64,000 nt of DNA from Paralithodes platypus (GCA_032716605.1 CM064495.1:48195413-48259412); one strand, 5' to 3'; counted from the first letter of the stretch, positions 30,628 through 42,262 are shown. Numbers and translations: made by a program. Notes: generated by a model from the sequence alone, not told the origin.

Positions 30628-31293
30628 ATGGATCTACGTCAACTAGTGGTTCTACGTCAACTAATGGATCTACGTCAACTAATGGATCTACGTCAACTCA
30701 TGGATGTACGTCAACTAATGGAGCTACATCAACAAATGGATCTACGTCAACTAATGGATCTACGTCAGCTAATGGATCTATGTCAACTAATGGATCGACG
30801 TCAGCTAATGGATCTACGTCAGCTAATGGATCTACGTCAGCTAATGGATCTACGTCAGCTAATGGATCTACGTCAGCTAATGGATCTACGTCAACTAATG
30901 GATCTACGTCAGCTAATGGATCTACGTCAGCTAATGGATCTACGTCAACTAATGGATCTACGTCAACTAATGGATCTACGTCAACTAATGGATCTACGTC
31001 AACTAATGGATCTACGTCAACTAATAGATCTACGTCAACTAATTGATCTACGTCAACTAATTGATCTATGTCAACTAATAGATCTACCTCAACTAATGGA
31101 TCTACCTCAACTAATGGATCTACGTTAACTAATGGATCTACGTCAACTAATGGATCTACGTCAACTAATGGATCTACGTCAACTAATGGATCTACCTCAA
31201 CAAATGGATCTATGTCAACTCATGGATCCACGTCAACTAATGGATCCACATCAACTAATGAATCTACGTCAACTAATAGATCTACATCAACTC
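30628..31293 (+). repeat. 18-bp minisatellite, ~37 copies
   Basis: The unit is GGATCTACGTCAACTAAT. Because 18 is a multiple of 3, two frames stay open (repeating GSTSTN and MDLRQL hexapeptides). Copy variants are mostly A/G at one site (CAACT/CAGCT), with AATAGATCT and AATTGATCT variants near 31020-31080 that introduce stops. No start context, signal peptide or downstream domain supports a protein. Confidence 0.93.
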
Positions 31294-31466
31294 AATACCC
31301 TAATCGAGAACAAGTAGAACAAAAAGTGAGCTTATGATGCCTACAGCTCTCTTTTGTGACCTAGGTAATGAGAGTAAAGAGAAAGTGAAACAGTGTATTG
31401 CAAAGGAAGGAAGGGGGAGGCAAAGAAAAACGTAGCACGATCAGAGAGAGCAGGTCGTAGTACGCT

Positions 31467-31468
<2 letters not shown>

Positions 31469-31559
<91 letters not shown>
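31469..31559. repeat. (TC)n microsatellite
   Basis: About 45 TC units. Bases 31294-31468 hold nothing recognised. Confidence 0.97.
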
Positions 31560-31564
<5 letters not shown>

Positions 31565-31734
31565 GTAGATTCAAAGAAACCAAAATCCATGGCATCCTCC
31601 TCATATTAAAAATGCTTAACATTTGGATTGAAACGGTTTAGAAATTAAGTTTAGTGGAAAGTTATACTGGTTACGTGAGTTTCAGCAGATGGTGGTTCAG
31701 AAAAAGTATGTAAATCATTAAAGATATAGAACAA

Positions 31735-31737
<3 letters not shown>

Positions 31738-31807
<70 letters not shown>

Positions 31808-31830
31808 AGAGAGAGGGAGAGGGAGAGGAG
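31738..31830. repeat. (GA)n microsatellite with (GGTA)n tail region
   Basis: About 32 GA units followed by GTGGGTGGGTGG and (GTAG)n to 31875. Bases 31880-32140 are unique, with no gene seen. Confidence 0.9.
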
Positions 31831-32140
31831 ATGCCAAGTGGGTGGGTGGGTGGTAAGGTAGGTAGGTAGGTAGGAGAGGTAAGGAGGGTGAAGGTGAGGG
31901 GGTGAGAGGGGGGACTTGGGCATAAAATATTCATTGATCAGATAGGGCAAGGGGGCCTGAGGAAGTGGGAGAGAGCCCCCTGAAGAACACTCCGCCTCTT
32001 CATCACGCTGTTCACCAGATTCAACACCCACACACAGTTTCAAGGAGACGGTACACTTTCTTTTTACACTTACTTCTAGATTATAGAGTACAAGTAGCCA
32101 AATCAATTCTCCCAGGCTATAGAGCAAAGTACAACAAGGT

Positions 32141-32514
32141 TTAAGGGGGGATGGGCCGGTTTTCTGGATCACTTTCTCCCTCATGTTTAGCCCCATTGGT
32201 TTTCAGATGTTAAGATGTTTGCCCCATTAGTTAGCCGATTTTAAGAAATTTCGCCCCATTTCTTCGTTATTATTTAGACCTTTCGTGCTATTTAGATGTA
32301 TTTTTTTTTCCCTGGCGAACGATAGTGAGCCTGTAATGTTGGAAGAACCGGCCTTCGGCCGGGAAATTTGTTTTACCGAAAAATTTACAATTTAATCTAG
32401 AAGGGGGATCTAATGGATGTTGCTTTTTTCAATGTGATGGAGGTCTAGGGAGGAAACTAGAAAAATAATGAATACATGCAAAAATCGCCCAAAAAGTTAA
32501 CCATCCACCCTTAA
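32141..32514 (+). mobile_element. MITE-A complete copy (374 bp)
   Basis: TTAA occurs at both ends. CCGGCCTTCGGCCGG forms a perfect 6-bp-stem hairpin. The second hairpin has one change (AAATTTGTTTTACCGAAAAATTT). Confidence 0.93.
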
Positions 32515-32809
32515 TAGTTCTTCAATAATGTGTCCACTTTACCTAGCTTCAACACACATTTTCAAGGAGTTGTTACACTTTCTTTTTTTACACTTACTTA
32601 CCATGATACAGTACTTGTTTATATTTTATTTTATTGTTTCTACTTATTATGTTTTAATTGCCTTATATTCATTAGTACAGCTAAATTATATAGTTTGCTT
32701 CACACATAACCAGAGACCCAGGCTTTCCCAGGGAAATATTACAAATGCCATGTGTAATTCTTCGTATACTAGAAAACCAATGAAGTATTTTTCAAAAACT
32801 TGGCCAGGT

Positions 32810-33120
32810 TAAGTGGATGATATCAACAGGGTGTATCGTAGTGGAATGAGAATGACGAGATGGATGTATGGAGCCAAACTAAAAATTAGAATATTTGATG
32901 AAGAGTTGAGGAGGCAGTTAGGTATCATGAGTACTAGCGAAGCGATGCGTACCAGCTGGCTTGGGCGGTTTGGTCATGTAGGGAGGATGGACGATCTAAA
33001 TTGAGTGAACACATGCGAGTCCGTGAACCTCGGAGGGAGCTGTACCGAGGGGCAGACCAAGGAAGACGTGGAATCGAAACCACTCGGTCTTTAAATGGAT
33101 GTATGTGTGTGGGTACGTAT
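32810..33120 (+). pseudogene. RTE-like LINE C-terminal remnant (LINE-4)
   Basis: The frame 32813-33004 reads RSGMRMTRWMYGAKLKIRI, RRQLGIMSTSEAMRTSWLGR and FGHVGRMDDLN, the pattern 'RMLRWM…WFGHVxRM' found at the C-terminus of RTE-type reverse transcriptases. After an in-frame TGA where Trp is expected, it continues VNTCESVNLGG…GQTKEDVE. The polymerase core is absent. Confidence 0.65.
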
Positions 33121-33289
33121 AGTCGCCAGGTTGCACTTTACATCTTGCAAACAATTGTGTACAGTTGGTTAAATACTGTGTGCCATAGTACTAAGTACTG
33201 TTAAATAGTTTGCCGCCACGACTGAAGACCCCCCACCCACACACCCACACCCTCCCCCACCACCCCCACACACGCACTCTCTTGCATTT

Positions 33290-33450
33290 TTGTGTTATAT
33301 GTGAGTGAGAGAGACAAAAGGCAGAACTGCCTGTACCGAGTGCCTCCCCCAGAGTTGAAAGAGTGACAGGGCCAAAATCAAGGGATGTTCGAGCCAAACT
33401 GCCTGGACACACAGAGTTTGAAGCATTTTAAGTAGGAAGAGGGAAAGACT
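33290..33450 (-). pseudogene. LINE-2 3'-terminal fragment
   Basis: On the minus strand VCPGSLARTSLDFGPVTLST lines up with the LINE-2 ends at 24900 (VCPEMLTQTYLEFGSRSLW) and 44590 (VYPDVMTLTHLEFSSNILS). It is followed by the CTTTTTGTCTCYYTCA 3' terminus. Confidence 0.55.
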
Positions 33451-33544
33451 GATTCCATACACTCTTACCAATCTGAATAGAATCGTCTAATATTAGCCGG
33501 AAAACAGAAGAGGAATGCGTATTGGATCTTAATCACCGAACCTA

Positions 33545-33685
33545 GAAATCCAGACCCCAACCTCTTCCAACCCCAAAAGGATTTGAACATTCTAGTTGAT
33601 GTTTCTATCATTTGGGAAGAGGCAATCAGTAAATAGGTATAGACATTTACAGCCCGTCTGCTCCAGCCCTCCTTGAGTTATTAGT
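33545..33685. mobile_element. MITE-D remnant
   Basis: TTTCTATCATTTGGGAAGAGG, ATTTACAGCCCGTCTGCTCC and TTATAG are family landmarks; both termini are eroded. Bases 33460-33510 also hold a MITE-C arm scrap (GAATAGAATCGTCTAATATTAGCC). Confidence 0.5.
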
Positions 33686-33689
33686 TTAT

Positions 33690-34419
33690 AGTTGAAACAT
33701 TTTTTGAGGTCTGGATTAGGGTTGAACATCAACGTCTATGCAAAGTTAGTCAAAATTAGGATATCATACTTTACTAACTTAGAGACATATCAGCATAAAT
33801 CTTTGTTTTCTTTGTTAGCTGAAAACAATCATCTGTTGTTTATAATTATACTTGAAACGCTAAAGCAATTGAATAATTGTTTCAAATTTCATTTACATGA
33901 ATACAATTCCTGAAACATTAACTCTTATTGTTAGTCATCTCACTAAGTAAATTAAACTAATATTAATAATATTAAGATTTGGTATTATTATTATTATTAT
34001 TATTATTATTGTCAGTTCCCCCCCCCCCCCCACCCCCTGCGTCTTAAAGGTGGTGTATCGGCTGGCTTACGAGGAATAGGGTTGCCAGCGGAGAAATAAC
34101 AGCTGAATCAATATTCTAAGAGCTATTTCGGTTTCTTGCCTTCCTCAATATTTCGGTCGGTTTTTTCAGCATTTTGTTGAGGTATATTATTTATTTCTCA
34201 TGCATATGATAATACTTTCTTTTTCTTTTCTTTTGTTTTAATATAGTTGAAATAGGTGTCATGCACGGGTTCTTAAATACACTGGAACATTATTGTAGAC
34301 TAATTTATTTTGTACAATACTTATACAATGGGCATAGAAATCATGTACATTTATGTGGGCTGTAGTCCCACCATAAGTCTCCGAAGGTGATTGGGCGGCG
34401 ATGAGAAAGGAGTTCTGGG
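33690..34419. other. AT-rich unique region with (ATT)n
   Basis: (TTA)n lies at about 33985-34010, followed by a C run. A small plus-strand frame at 33692-33913 (73 codons) has ordinary composition but no recognisable motif. Confidence 0.45.
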
Positions 34420-35782
34420 ATGGTGACGAAGGTGGTGATACTTCTTGGGTCTCCGTGTAGATGGTGACGAAGGTAGTGATACTTCTTGGGTCTCCGTGTA
34501 GATGGTGACGAAGGTGGCGATACTTCTTGGGTCTCCGTGTAGATGGTGACGCAGGTGGTGATACTTCTTGGGTCTCCGGGCAGATGGTAATGAAGGTGAT
34601 GATACTTCTTGGGTCTCTGTGTAGATGGTAATGAAGGTGATGATACTTCTTGGGTCTCTGTGTAGATGGTGATGAAGGTGATGATACTTCTTGGGTCTGT
34701 GTAGATGGTAATGAAGGTGATGATACTTCTTGGGTCTCTGTTTAGATGGTGATGCAGGTGATGATTCTTCTTGGGTCTCTGTGTAGATGGTAATGAAGGT
34801 GATGATACTTCTTGGGTCTCTGTGTAGATGGTAATGAAGGTGATGATACTTCTTGGGTCTCTGTGTAGATGGTGATGCAGGTGATGATTCTTCTTGGGTC
34901 TCTGTGTAGATGGTGATGCAGGTGATGATTCTTCTTGGGTCTCTGTGTAGATGGTGAAGAAGGTGATGATTCTTCTTGGGTCTCTGTGTAGATGGTGATG
35001 AAGGTGATGATACTTCTTGGGTCTCTGTGTAGATGGTGACGCAGGTGATGATTCTTCTTGGGTCTCTGTGTAGATGGTGACGCAGGTGGTGATACTTCTT
35101 GGGTCTCTGTGTAGATGGTGATGAAGGTGGTGATACTTCTTGGGTCTCTGGGCAGATGGTGGCGAAGGTGGTGATACTTCTAGGGTTTCCTGGCAGATGG
35201 TGACGAAGGTGGTGATAATTCTTGGATCTCCGTGCAGATGGTGACGCAGGTGGTGATACTTCTTGGGTCTCTGGGCAGATGGTGGCGAAGGTGGTGATAC
35301 TTCTTGGATCTCCGTGCAGATGGTGACGCAGGTGGTGATAGTTCTTGGGTCTCTTTGCAGATGGTGATGAAGGTGGTGATATACTTCTTGGGTCTCCGTG
35401 TAGATGGTGATGAAGGTGGTGATACTTCTTGGGTCTCTGTGTAGATGGTGATGAAGGTGGTGATACTTCTTGGGTTTCCGGGCAGATGGTGACGAGGGTG
35501 GTGATATACTTCTCGAGTCTCTGTGTAGATGGTGACGCAGGTGGTATTACTTCTTGGGTTTCCGGGCAGATGGTGACGAAGGTGGTGATATACTTCTTGG
35601 GACTCCGGGCAGATGGTGACGCAGGGGGTGATACGTCTTGGGTTTCCGGGCAGATGGTGACGAAGGTGGTGATATACTTCTTGTGTCTCCGGGCAGATGG
35701 TGACGCAGGTGGTGATACTTCTTGGGTCTCTGGGCAGATGGTGACGCAGGTGGTGATACTTCTTGGGTCTCCGGGCAGATGA
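34420..35782 (+). repeat. 41-bp minisatellite, ~33 copies
   Basis: The unit is ATGGTGACGAAGGTGGTGAT + ACTTCTTGGGTCTCCGTGTA + G. Unit-length variants of 38 and 43 bp (ATATACTTC insertion) cluster in places. A 241-residue minus-strand frame covers part of it because 41 rotates through all three frames; it is not a gene. Confidence 0.95.
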
Positions 35783-35862
35783 AAGACGGTGTAGATAGTC
35801 GAGCACTGTGGCTGGGTAGTGATGGTGGCACTCTGTGGCTGGTTGGCGATTCTGTTGATGGA

Positions 35863-36022
35863 TGCTACACTTCATATGCCAGCCCACTACAATGCTGCCC
35901 TTCATATGTCAGCCCACTATAGTGCTACACTTCATATGTCAGCCCACTATAGTGCTACACTTCATGTGTCAGCCCACTATAGTGCTGCACTTCATGTGTC
36001 AGCCCACTACAATGCTACACTT
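35863..36022 (+). repeat. 30-bp minisatellite, ~5 copies
   Basis: The unit is CTTCATATGTCAGCCCACTA + TAGTGCTACA, with ATATG/ATGTG and TATAG/TACAA variants. Confidence 0.93.
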
Positions 36023-36815
36023 CTTACTTCAATCTTGTAAGCGGAGTCTGTCCTAGTTCTGACGCTCCCAGAAGTACTTGTACATGCAGGTGGTGTTGTG
36101 TTGGTTGGTTCAATAAGCTACAGTAGGTGCCCTTGTCCCCGCTTCTTTCATATGTCTTGATGGTCCCACTTTGTATCTTCATCTTGGAGGTAGACATTTA
36201 GAGGCAAAACAATCATTGTAATTCGTTAAATTATAATATGTAACTTTTACATTACCGAATATAAAATATGTATATGTCGAAAACATTTTGTACAACCTTA
36301 TTTCATCAATTGTTAAGATAAATAGAGACACAATAATGAGATTAAAAGTGGTTTTATACATCCTTATTTTATATTATATGAATCTTCATACTGCTAATAT
36401 ACACAAACTTACAACTGCTTATATAATTTGCACATTTTGATTTACACCATTCGGGTAAAATTGGGAAGTGATTGGTGTCAATTTAACTCATAACTTTCCA
36501 TATACAATTATATAAAGATAAAGGGAATTGTATATGAAAATGTGTATAGCTCATTTATTTAACCATATAACTCTTTCAGCATAAATCATATTCCACCCGT
36601 TAATCAATCCCGATGGTTGTATTTCCATAAAGAAATACACAGACGATTCATTCAAAGATATTTACTATTGCTGGGTGTGTACAACTTCGTGTTCTCAAAG
36701 GCCTTTAACATACTGTAGAATAGAGTTGTAGATGCACACTGTTGCTCCAGCAGTGGAATACACAGAATCGGTGAGACTCAGATACATCAAGACATAAACG
36801 AATGATACAAACTGC

Positions 36816-36820
<5 letters not shown>
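36023..36820. other. AT-rich unique region, nothing recognised
   Basis: No long frame, repeat family or RNA-like structure was seen. Confidence 0.5.

Positions 36821-36872
<52 letters not shown>
36821..36872. repeat. (AC)n microsatellite
   Basis: About 26 AC units just upstream of LINE-3. Confidence 0.97.
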
Positions 36873-36876
<4 letters not shown>

Positions 36877-36895
36877 CCTGATCGTTCACCGTACT

Positions 36896-38677
36896 GTGCG
36901 GACGTATCAGCCTGGCGCTCCTGGCAGCCTAGACCAGCTGTTGGTCTTCACCTTTTTCTTCATTTCCTCCTCTACTACTGACACAGAAGCTCAACATGGA
37001 ACTATAACATCTTGGACTACTAAATCCTTCAATATGCTGCAGAAATTACTACTTTTGGTCGCTGTTGCCGTTAGTGGTTTGTCAGTGTGCTGCCTGCGGA
37101 CCAAGTCCTCGCCATCGTCTTACCAGCTTGAGTGGAGTGAAGCACCGAACCCCTGGACCCGCCACCGAGTCACTATGCCCCGACTAAAATACACCAGGAA
37201 AAACTTATTTCTACTGAAAAAAGGTAACGGATACCCTGCACCCTGTATTATAGAAAAACTTAAACATTTGAAAATATTTCACGCCCGTGGCAACAAAAAG
37301 GGGCGAAATTTTCCTCGTAATATAAGTGTTGTGAAGACCAAAAGAAAAATGAATAAACCAGTGACTATAAAACCGTACAGACATTTTGAAATACCCAGGA
37401 TTTGGTACAGTCTTCCTTCCCTCCTGCTATCCAATGTTACTTCACTAACAAATAAAATTGATGAACTTACAACAGTGATACATAATTGCTCACCCGGCAT
37501 CGTGGCCATAACTGAAGCCTGGCAAATAATACCAGAAACTATCCATATTGAAAACTACCGCCTTTTCTGTCACCTGCGAACTGACAAACGTGGTGGTGGT
37601 GTGGCCCTATTCTGCCGCAGTGAACTTTGCCCATTTCCCCTACCCATTAATGTACCCAACGAAGTGGAAGCATTATGGATCCGAATCACTCCCTCCTTAC
37701 ACCCCAGACATGTTGCATATATTATTTGTTGTGTTGTTTATCACCCCCCAAGACACCATACACGTGATTTACTCCTACAACATATTTCTGATACGTCTGA
37801 CCTTTTAAAATTACAGTACTCATCATCTAAATTTATTATATGTGGTGATTTTAATGAAATAGACACGTCTGACCTTCAAACACACCTTCAGCTAACCCAA
37901 GTAGTAAATTTCCCTACACACCATAATAATATTTTAGATATAATCCTAACAGATATGTCAAACCTTTATGAAACCCCGATTCCAATGTCGCCATTTGGAC
38001 GAAGCAATCACACCTCTGTTTTCTGGACTCCCAAACCTACTTTCGCTCACACAAATAAGAACAAAACACACACGTACAGACCTATAACCGACTCGGCAAT
38101 TCGACTCTTCGGTGATTGGATTGTTCGATACCCATGGGTTGAGGTGTTAACTGTTGAAGATGTTTATCGCAAATGGGAAAATTATCTCAATACTATTAAT
38201 ATAGCCTACCTACATACTCACCAGTCTGACCTCCCTTGGATTAATTGCCGTATTAAACGCCTTATGCAACAACGTGACAATGCCTTTAAAGCCAACAACA
38301 CCACCCTTTTCAAATCACTTAGAAACAAAGTTATTAGAGAAATTAAAATGGCAAAAAAGACTTTCTATCCCAACAAAATACAACACTTGAAACACACAAA
38401 CATTAGTGAATGGTTTAGCCGAATTCAGGAATTTTGTGGCCTTAAGAACCGACCCTCTACCTTCCCGTGTGTCAACCATCTCACCAGTAATGAAGCAGCC
38501 GAGACAATAAATCATTTTGCCTCTATATGTCAACAACTTCCCAAGCTCTCTCATGACCAGCTCCCAGCATACCTCCCTGCCCCCTCCCCCCCACCTATCG
38601 TATTAGAGTACGAAGTTTGCCGTCGTTTACAGATTCTCAAACCTAAACGCTACTTTCCTTACCTCTCACATCCATAA
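36896..38677 (+). CDS. LINE-3 open frame: N-terminal region plus apurinic-type endonuclease domain
   Basis: A 593-codon frame. Residues 1-175 are basic and poorly conserved, with SLLLSNVTSLTNKIDEL starting the endonuclease/exonuclease/phosphatase fold at about residue 177. Endonuclease motifs follow in order: AITEAW, RGGGVALFC, FIICGDFNEID (about residue 316) and SNHTSVF (about 371). The last motif is normally S-D-H in this fold; here Asp is replaced by Asn, which could reduce nicking activity. The endonuclease nicks the target to prime reverse transcription. The frame then runs through the linker to a frameshift at about 38672, after which the polymerase continues in another frame. The start codon is simply the first ATG; MLQKLLLLVAVAV farther in (37034) could be an alternative. 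Confidence 0.85.
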   Translation: MRTYQPGAPGSLDQLLVFTFFFISSSTTDTEAQHGTITSWTTKSFNMLQKLLLLVAVAVSGLSVCCLRTKSSPSSYQLEWSEAPNPWTRHRVTMPRLKYTRKNLFLLKKGNGYPAPCIIEKLKHLKIFHARGNKKGRNFPRNISVVKTKRKMNKPVTIKPYRHFEIPRIWYSLPSLLLSNVTSLTNKIDELTTVIHNCSPGIVAITEAWQIIPETIHIENYRLFCHLRTDKRGGGVALFCRSELCPFPLPINVPNEVEALWIRITPSLHPRHVAYIICCVVYHPPRHHTRDLLLQHISDTSDLLKLQYSSSKFIICGDFNEIDTSDLQTHLQLTQVVNFPTHHNNILDIILTDMSNLYETPIPMSPFGRSNHTSVFWTPKPTFAHTNKNKTHTYRPITDSAIRLFGDWIVRYPWVEVLTVEDVYRKWENYLNTINIAYLHTHQSDLPWINCRIKRLMQQRDNAFKANNTTLFKSLRNKVIREIKMAKKTFYPNKIQHLKHTNISEWFSRIQEFCGLKNRPSTFPCVNHLTSNEAAETINHFASICQQLPKLSHDQLPAYLPAPSPPPIVLEYEVCRRLQILKPKRYFPYLSHP

Positions 38678-39757
38678 TTAATGCTTCCTTACAACAATCC
38701 AAATGTCCTAAAGATTGGAAGCATTCCTATGTCACTCCAATCCCTAAATCTTCAAACCCTCAATCTCTTAATGAACTACGGCCCATAGCTATTACACCTA
38801 TTCCTAGCCTTATTTGTGAAAGTTTTGTAGCTGAATTGGCTTACAAAGATATATACAATAAATTAGACTCGTGCCAGTATGGAAATATTAAATCTTCATC
38901 CACCTCACACTACCTCATCAGTTTTCTTGACTTCATTCATAAAAATTTAGACCGCCGAAACACGTCAGTAACAGCAGTATTCATAGATTTCAAAAAAGCC
39001 TTCGATCTAGTGACCACACCATTATAATTAAGAAAGCACTACACCTTGGCCTCAGGGAATGTCTTACCCTGGTTGGCGGATTTCCTCAACGACCGTCAAC
39101 AATCCGTCCGCTTTCTAGGCAGTATCTCCAGTTCACAAACACTTACTTGCGGTTTGCCTCAAGGGACACGAATGGGGCCCCTCGGTTATTTAATACTCAG
39201 CAATAACGCCCTTCAAGACGCAGAACTCAAATGGAAATATGTTGACGATTCCACACTAGCCTCTTCCATCAGCAACGCTTCTCCAGACTACAGCATTCTC
39301 CAAGCCAACCTAGATGCCCTACTGACCTGGACACAAGATAATGATGTCACTATTAACCTAAACAAAACACTTGTCATGAACTTCAATGTTGCTTCTAAAC
39401 CCATCCCTCCACCCTACTTTTATACAAATCTTTTACTCTCAACTTAACCCAAAGAAATAAATTAGAAAAAATTCAGAAGAGAGCACTCAGAATAATGTTA
39501 GGGGCCAACTACACCACTTACCAAGATAACCTAATTAACGTACTCGCCATATCTAACCTCTACGAACAACACCTTCAGCAGTTCTCCAGCAAACTACTAA
39601 ACAACCCCAGACACCGGCACCTACTACCGCCCGACGCCCCTCCTCCTCTACGCGCTGTTCGCCACTTCAACCGTATTGTCCCCGTAAGAGCACCACGGAC
39701 TGACCGCTACAAGAACAGCGCCATTCCTTCAATAATTAAGGTCTTAAACAATCAATA
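38674..39757 (+). pseudogene. LINE-3 reverse transcriptase and C-terminal domain, frameshifted
   Basis: Continues LINE-3. IINASLQQS, ELRPIAITPIPS and AVFIDFKKAFDLV (motif A, 38974-39012) are in one frame. A slip at about 39009 shifts to DHTIIIKKALHLGLREC, and a second slip before PWLADFLNDRQQSVRF restores the first frame. GLPQGTRMGPL (39151-39183) and KYVDDSTL (catalytic YVDD, 39238-39249) are intact. After LLLST the 'classic' segment of about 70 residues is deleted, and LTQRNKLEKIQKRALRIMLG resumes in a third frame. It ends APRTDRYKNSAIPSIIKVLN and stops at 39757. Only a few lesions separate it from an open frame, so it is a relatively young dead copy. Confidence 0.85.
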
Positions 39758-39908
39758 AATTATATACATATTTTTCATTGTAAATTAGCCTGTTAGCTCT
39801 TGTGTCAATTTTAATTTTAATTTTAACTATGTATCAACTTCCTTGTATATTTTCAGCCTTCGGGCTGCTTTTGTGAATAAACCGTTAATTATTATTATTA
39901 TTATTATT
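39758..39908 (+). mobile_element. LINE-3 3' UTR and (ATT)n tail
   Basis: A short 3' UTR with a CAGCCTTCGGGCTG hairpin, then GAATAAACCGTTAATTATT and (ATT)n at about 39888-39908. A short microsatellite-like tail in place of poly(A) is usual for several LINE clades. Confidence 0.75.
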
Positions 39909-39925
39909 ACACACACACACACACA

Positions 39926-39977
<52 letters not shown>

Positions 39978-39978
39978 C
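39909..39978. repeat. (AC)n then (GCAC)n microsatellite
   Basis: About nine AC units followed by about 13 CGCA units. Confidence 0.95.
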
Positions 39979-40187
39979 AGTTAAAGTTGGCTGCACCGCA
40001 CTGACTCAAGTTGCGAGGCCCGAGAATGAAATAATTTATGTATCCCGGAGCGCAGAACTGAAGCCAACACAAATACAGGAGTTTCGTGTGTGTGTGTGTG
40101 TGTGTTGGTGGGGGGGAGTTGGACTGTTTGTATTATTTGTGTATTTCCTTTTTCTTTTCTTTTTATGGGGAGAGTAGGGAAGTAAAG

Positions 40188-40470
40188 ACGACATAGACGT
40201 TGTTGGAGACATATCAAGAACGTGAGAGGTGGAAATAAGTTACTTGATAAATTCGTGGGGGGTCACAAGGAGACATACAGTAGGTAGGCGGATAAGGATG
40301 TAATAGAGCGATGTGGTGTGGACCTTGAGGTGGTTCAGTCATGTAGAGAGTATGACAAGTGAGAGAAATACTAAAATAAAGTGCATGAGAGTGGAGTGGA
40401 AGAGCAAAGAGGGAAGGCAGACCGAAAATGAGATGGAAGGATGAAGTTGAGAGAAATATGAGTGAAAGTG
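40188..40470 (+). pseudogene. possible LINE C-terminal remnant
   Basis: LRWFSHVESMTSERNTKIK followed by VEWKSKEGRQTENEMEG resembles the 'LRWFGHVERM…RGRGRPKLRW' tail of RTE-type LINEs, with stops elsewhere. No core domain is present. Confidence 0.35.
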
Positions 40471-40473
40471 GAC

Positions 40474-40675
40474 TTAAGGGGAGATGGGTCGTTTTTCTGG
40501 TCCTCCTTCTTCCTCATGTTTAGCCCCATTAGTTTTCAGATGTTATGACGTTCGCACCATTACTGTGTCATTTTAAAACCTTTCGTCCCATTTCTATATC
40601 AATATCAAGACCTTTTGTGCCATTTAGGTGTCGATTTTTTCCTAACGAGCGATAGCGAGCTTGTAATTTTAAGAG
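40474..40675 (+). mobile_element. MITE-A left half
   Basis: From TTAAGGGGAGATGGG to CGAGCGATAGCGAGCTTGTAATTTTAAGAG. The hairpins and right half are absent; satellite follows within 100 bases. Confidence 0.85.
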
Positions 40676-40769
40676 AATACCGAAATACCAGACAGGGAAG
40701 CCGTGAGAATAGCAAGCAGCAAAGCAAAAATAATATCTCTATGTCAACAAAAACACCAAAAAGAAAGAC

Positions 40770-42262
40770 ATGCAAATATAGACCAACAGAAACAGACCAA
40801 CAGAAGCAGACATACAAATACAGACCAACAGAAGCAGACATACAAATATAGACTAACAGAAACAGACCAACAGAAGCAGACATACAAATATAGACCAACA
40901 GAAACAGACCAACAGAAGCAGACATACAAATATAGACCAACAGAAACAGACCAACAGAAGCAGACATACAAATATAGACCAACAGAAACAGAACAACAGA
41001 AGCAGACATACAAATTCAGACCAACATAAGTAGACATACAAATACAGACCAACAGAAGCAGACCATCAGAAGTAGACATACAAATATAGGCCAACAGAAA
41101 CAGACCAACAGAAGCAGACTAACAGAAGCAGACATACAAATACAGACCAACAGAAGCAGACATACAAACATAGACCAACAGAAACAGACCAACAGAAGCA
41201 GACATACAAATACAGACCAACAGAAGCAGACATACAAACATAGACCAACAGAAACAGACCAACAGTAGCAGACATACAAATACAGACCAACAGAAGCAGA
41301 CATACAAACATAGACCAACAGAAACAGACCAACAGAAGCAGACATACAAATACAGACCAACAGAAGCAGACATACAAACATAGACCAACAGAAACAGACC
41401 AACAGAAGCAGACATACAAATACAGACCAACAGAAGCAGACATACAAACATAGACCAACAGAAACAGACCAACAGAAGCAGACATACAAATACAGACCAA
41501 CAGAAGCAAACATACAAACATAGACCAACAGAAACAGACCAACAGAAGCAGACATACAAATACAGACCAACAGAAGCAGACATACAAACATAGACCAACA
41601 GAAACAGACCAACAGAAGCAGACATACAAATACAGACCAACAGAAGCAGACATACAAACATAGACCAACAGAAACAGACCAACAGTAGCAGACATACAAA
41701 TACAGACCAACAGAAGCAGACATACAAACATAGACCAACAGAAACAGACCAACAGAAGCAGACATACAAATACAGACCAACAGAAGCAGACATACAAACA
41801 TAGACCAACAGAAACAGACCAACAGAAGCAGACATACAAATACAGACCAACAGAAGCAGACATACAAACATAGACCAACAGAAACAGACCAACAGAAGCA
41901 GACATACAAATACAGACCAACAGAAGCAGACATACAAACATAGACCAACAGAAACAGACCAACAGTAGCAGACATACAAATACAGACCAACAGAATCAGA
42001 CATACAAACATAGACCAACAGAAACAGACCAACAGAAGCAGACATACAAATACAGACCAACAGAAGCAGACATACAAACATAGACCAACAGAAACAGACC
42101 AACAGAAGCAGACATACAAATACAGACCAACAGAAGCAGACATACAAACATAGACCAACAGAAACAGACCAACAGAAGCAGACATACAAATACAGACCAA
42201 CAGAAGCAGACATACAAATATAGACCAACAGAAACAGACCAACAGAGTAGACATACAAATAC
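40770..42262. repeat. higher-order satellite on a 14-bp unit (42- and 70-bp periods)
   Basis: The base words ACAGACCAACAGAA and GCAGACATACAAAT (14 bp each) combine into 42-bp units at 40770-41010 and then 70-bp units (14 x 5) up to about 42262, with very low divergence between 70-bp repeats. Minus-strand frames of up to 418 residues look like repeating hydrophobic Cys/Leu/Val helices ([14 protein letters not shown]), but they are read-through of the array: 70 is not a multiple of 3, and all three frames are open. Confidence 0.95.

Noticed and set aside
33692..33913. 73-codon plus-strand frame (MKHFLRSGLGLNINVY…)
   Set aside because: Ordinary composition but short, in AT-rich DNA, starting at the edge of a MITE-D remnant, with no motif; likely chance.
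34420..35782. CRISPR-like or coding array
   Set aside because: Contiguous 41-bp tandem units without unique spacers; a minisatellite.
35180..35905. 241-residue minus-strand repetitive protein
   Set aside because: It lies in the 41-bp minisatellite, whose period rotates through all frames; there is no start context or conserved domain.
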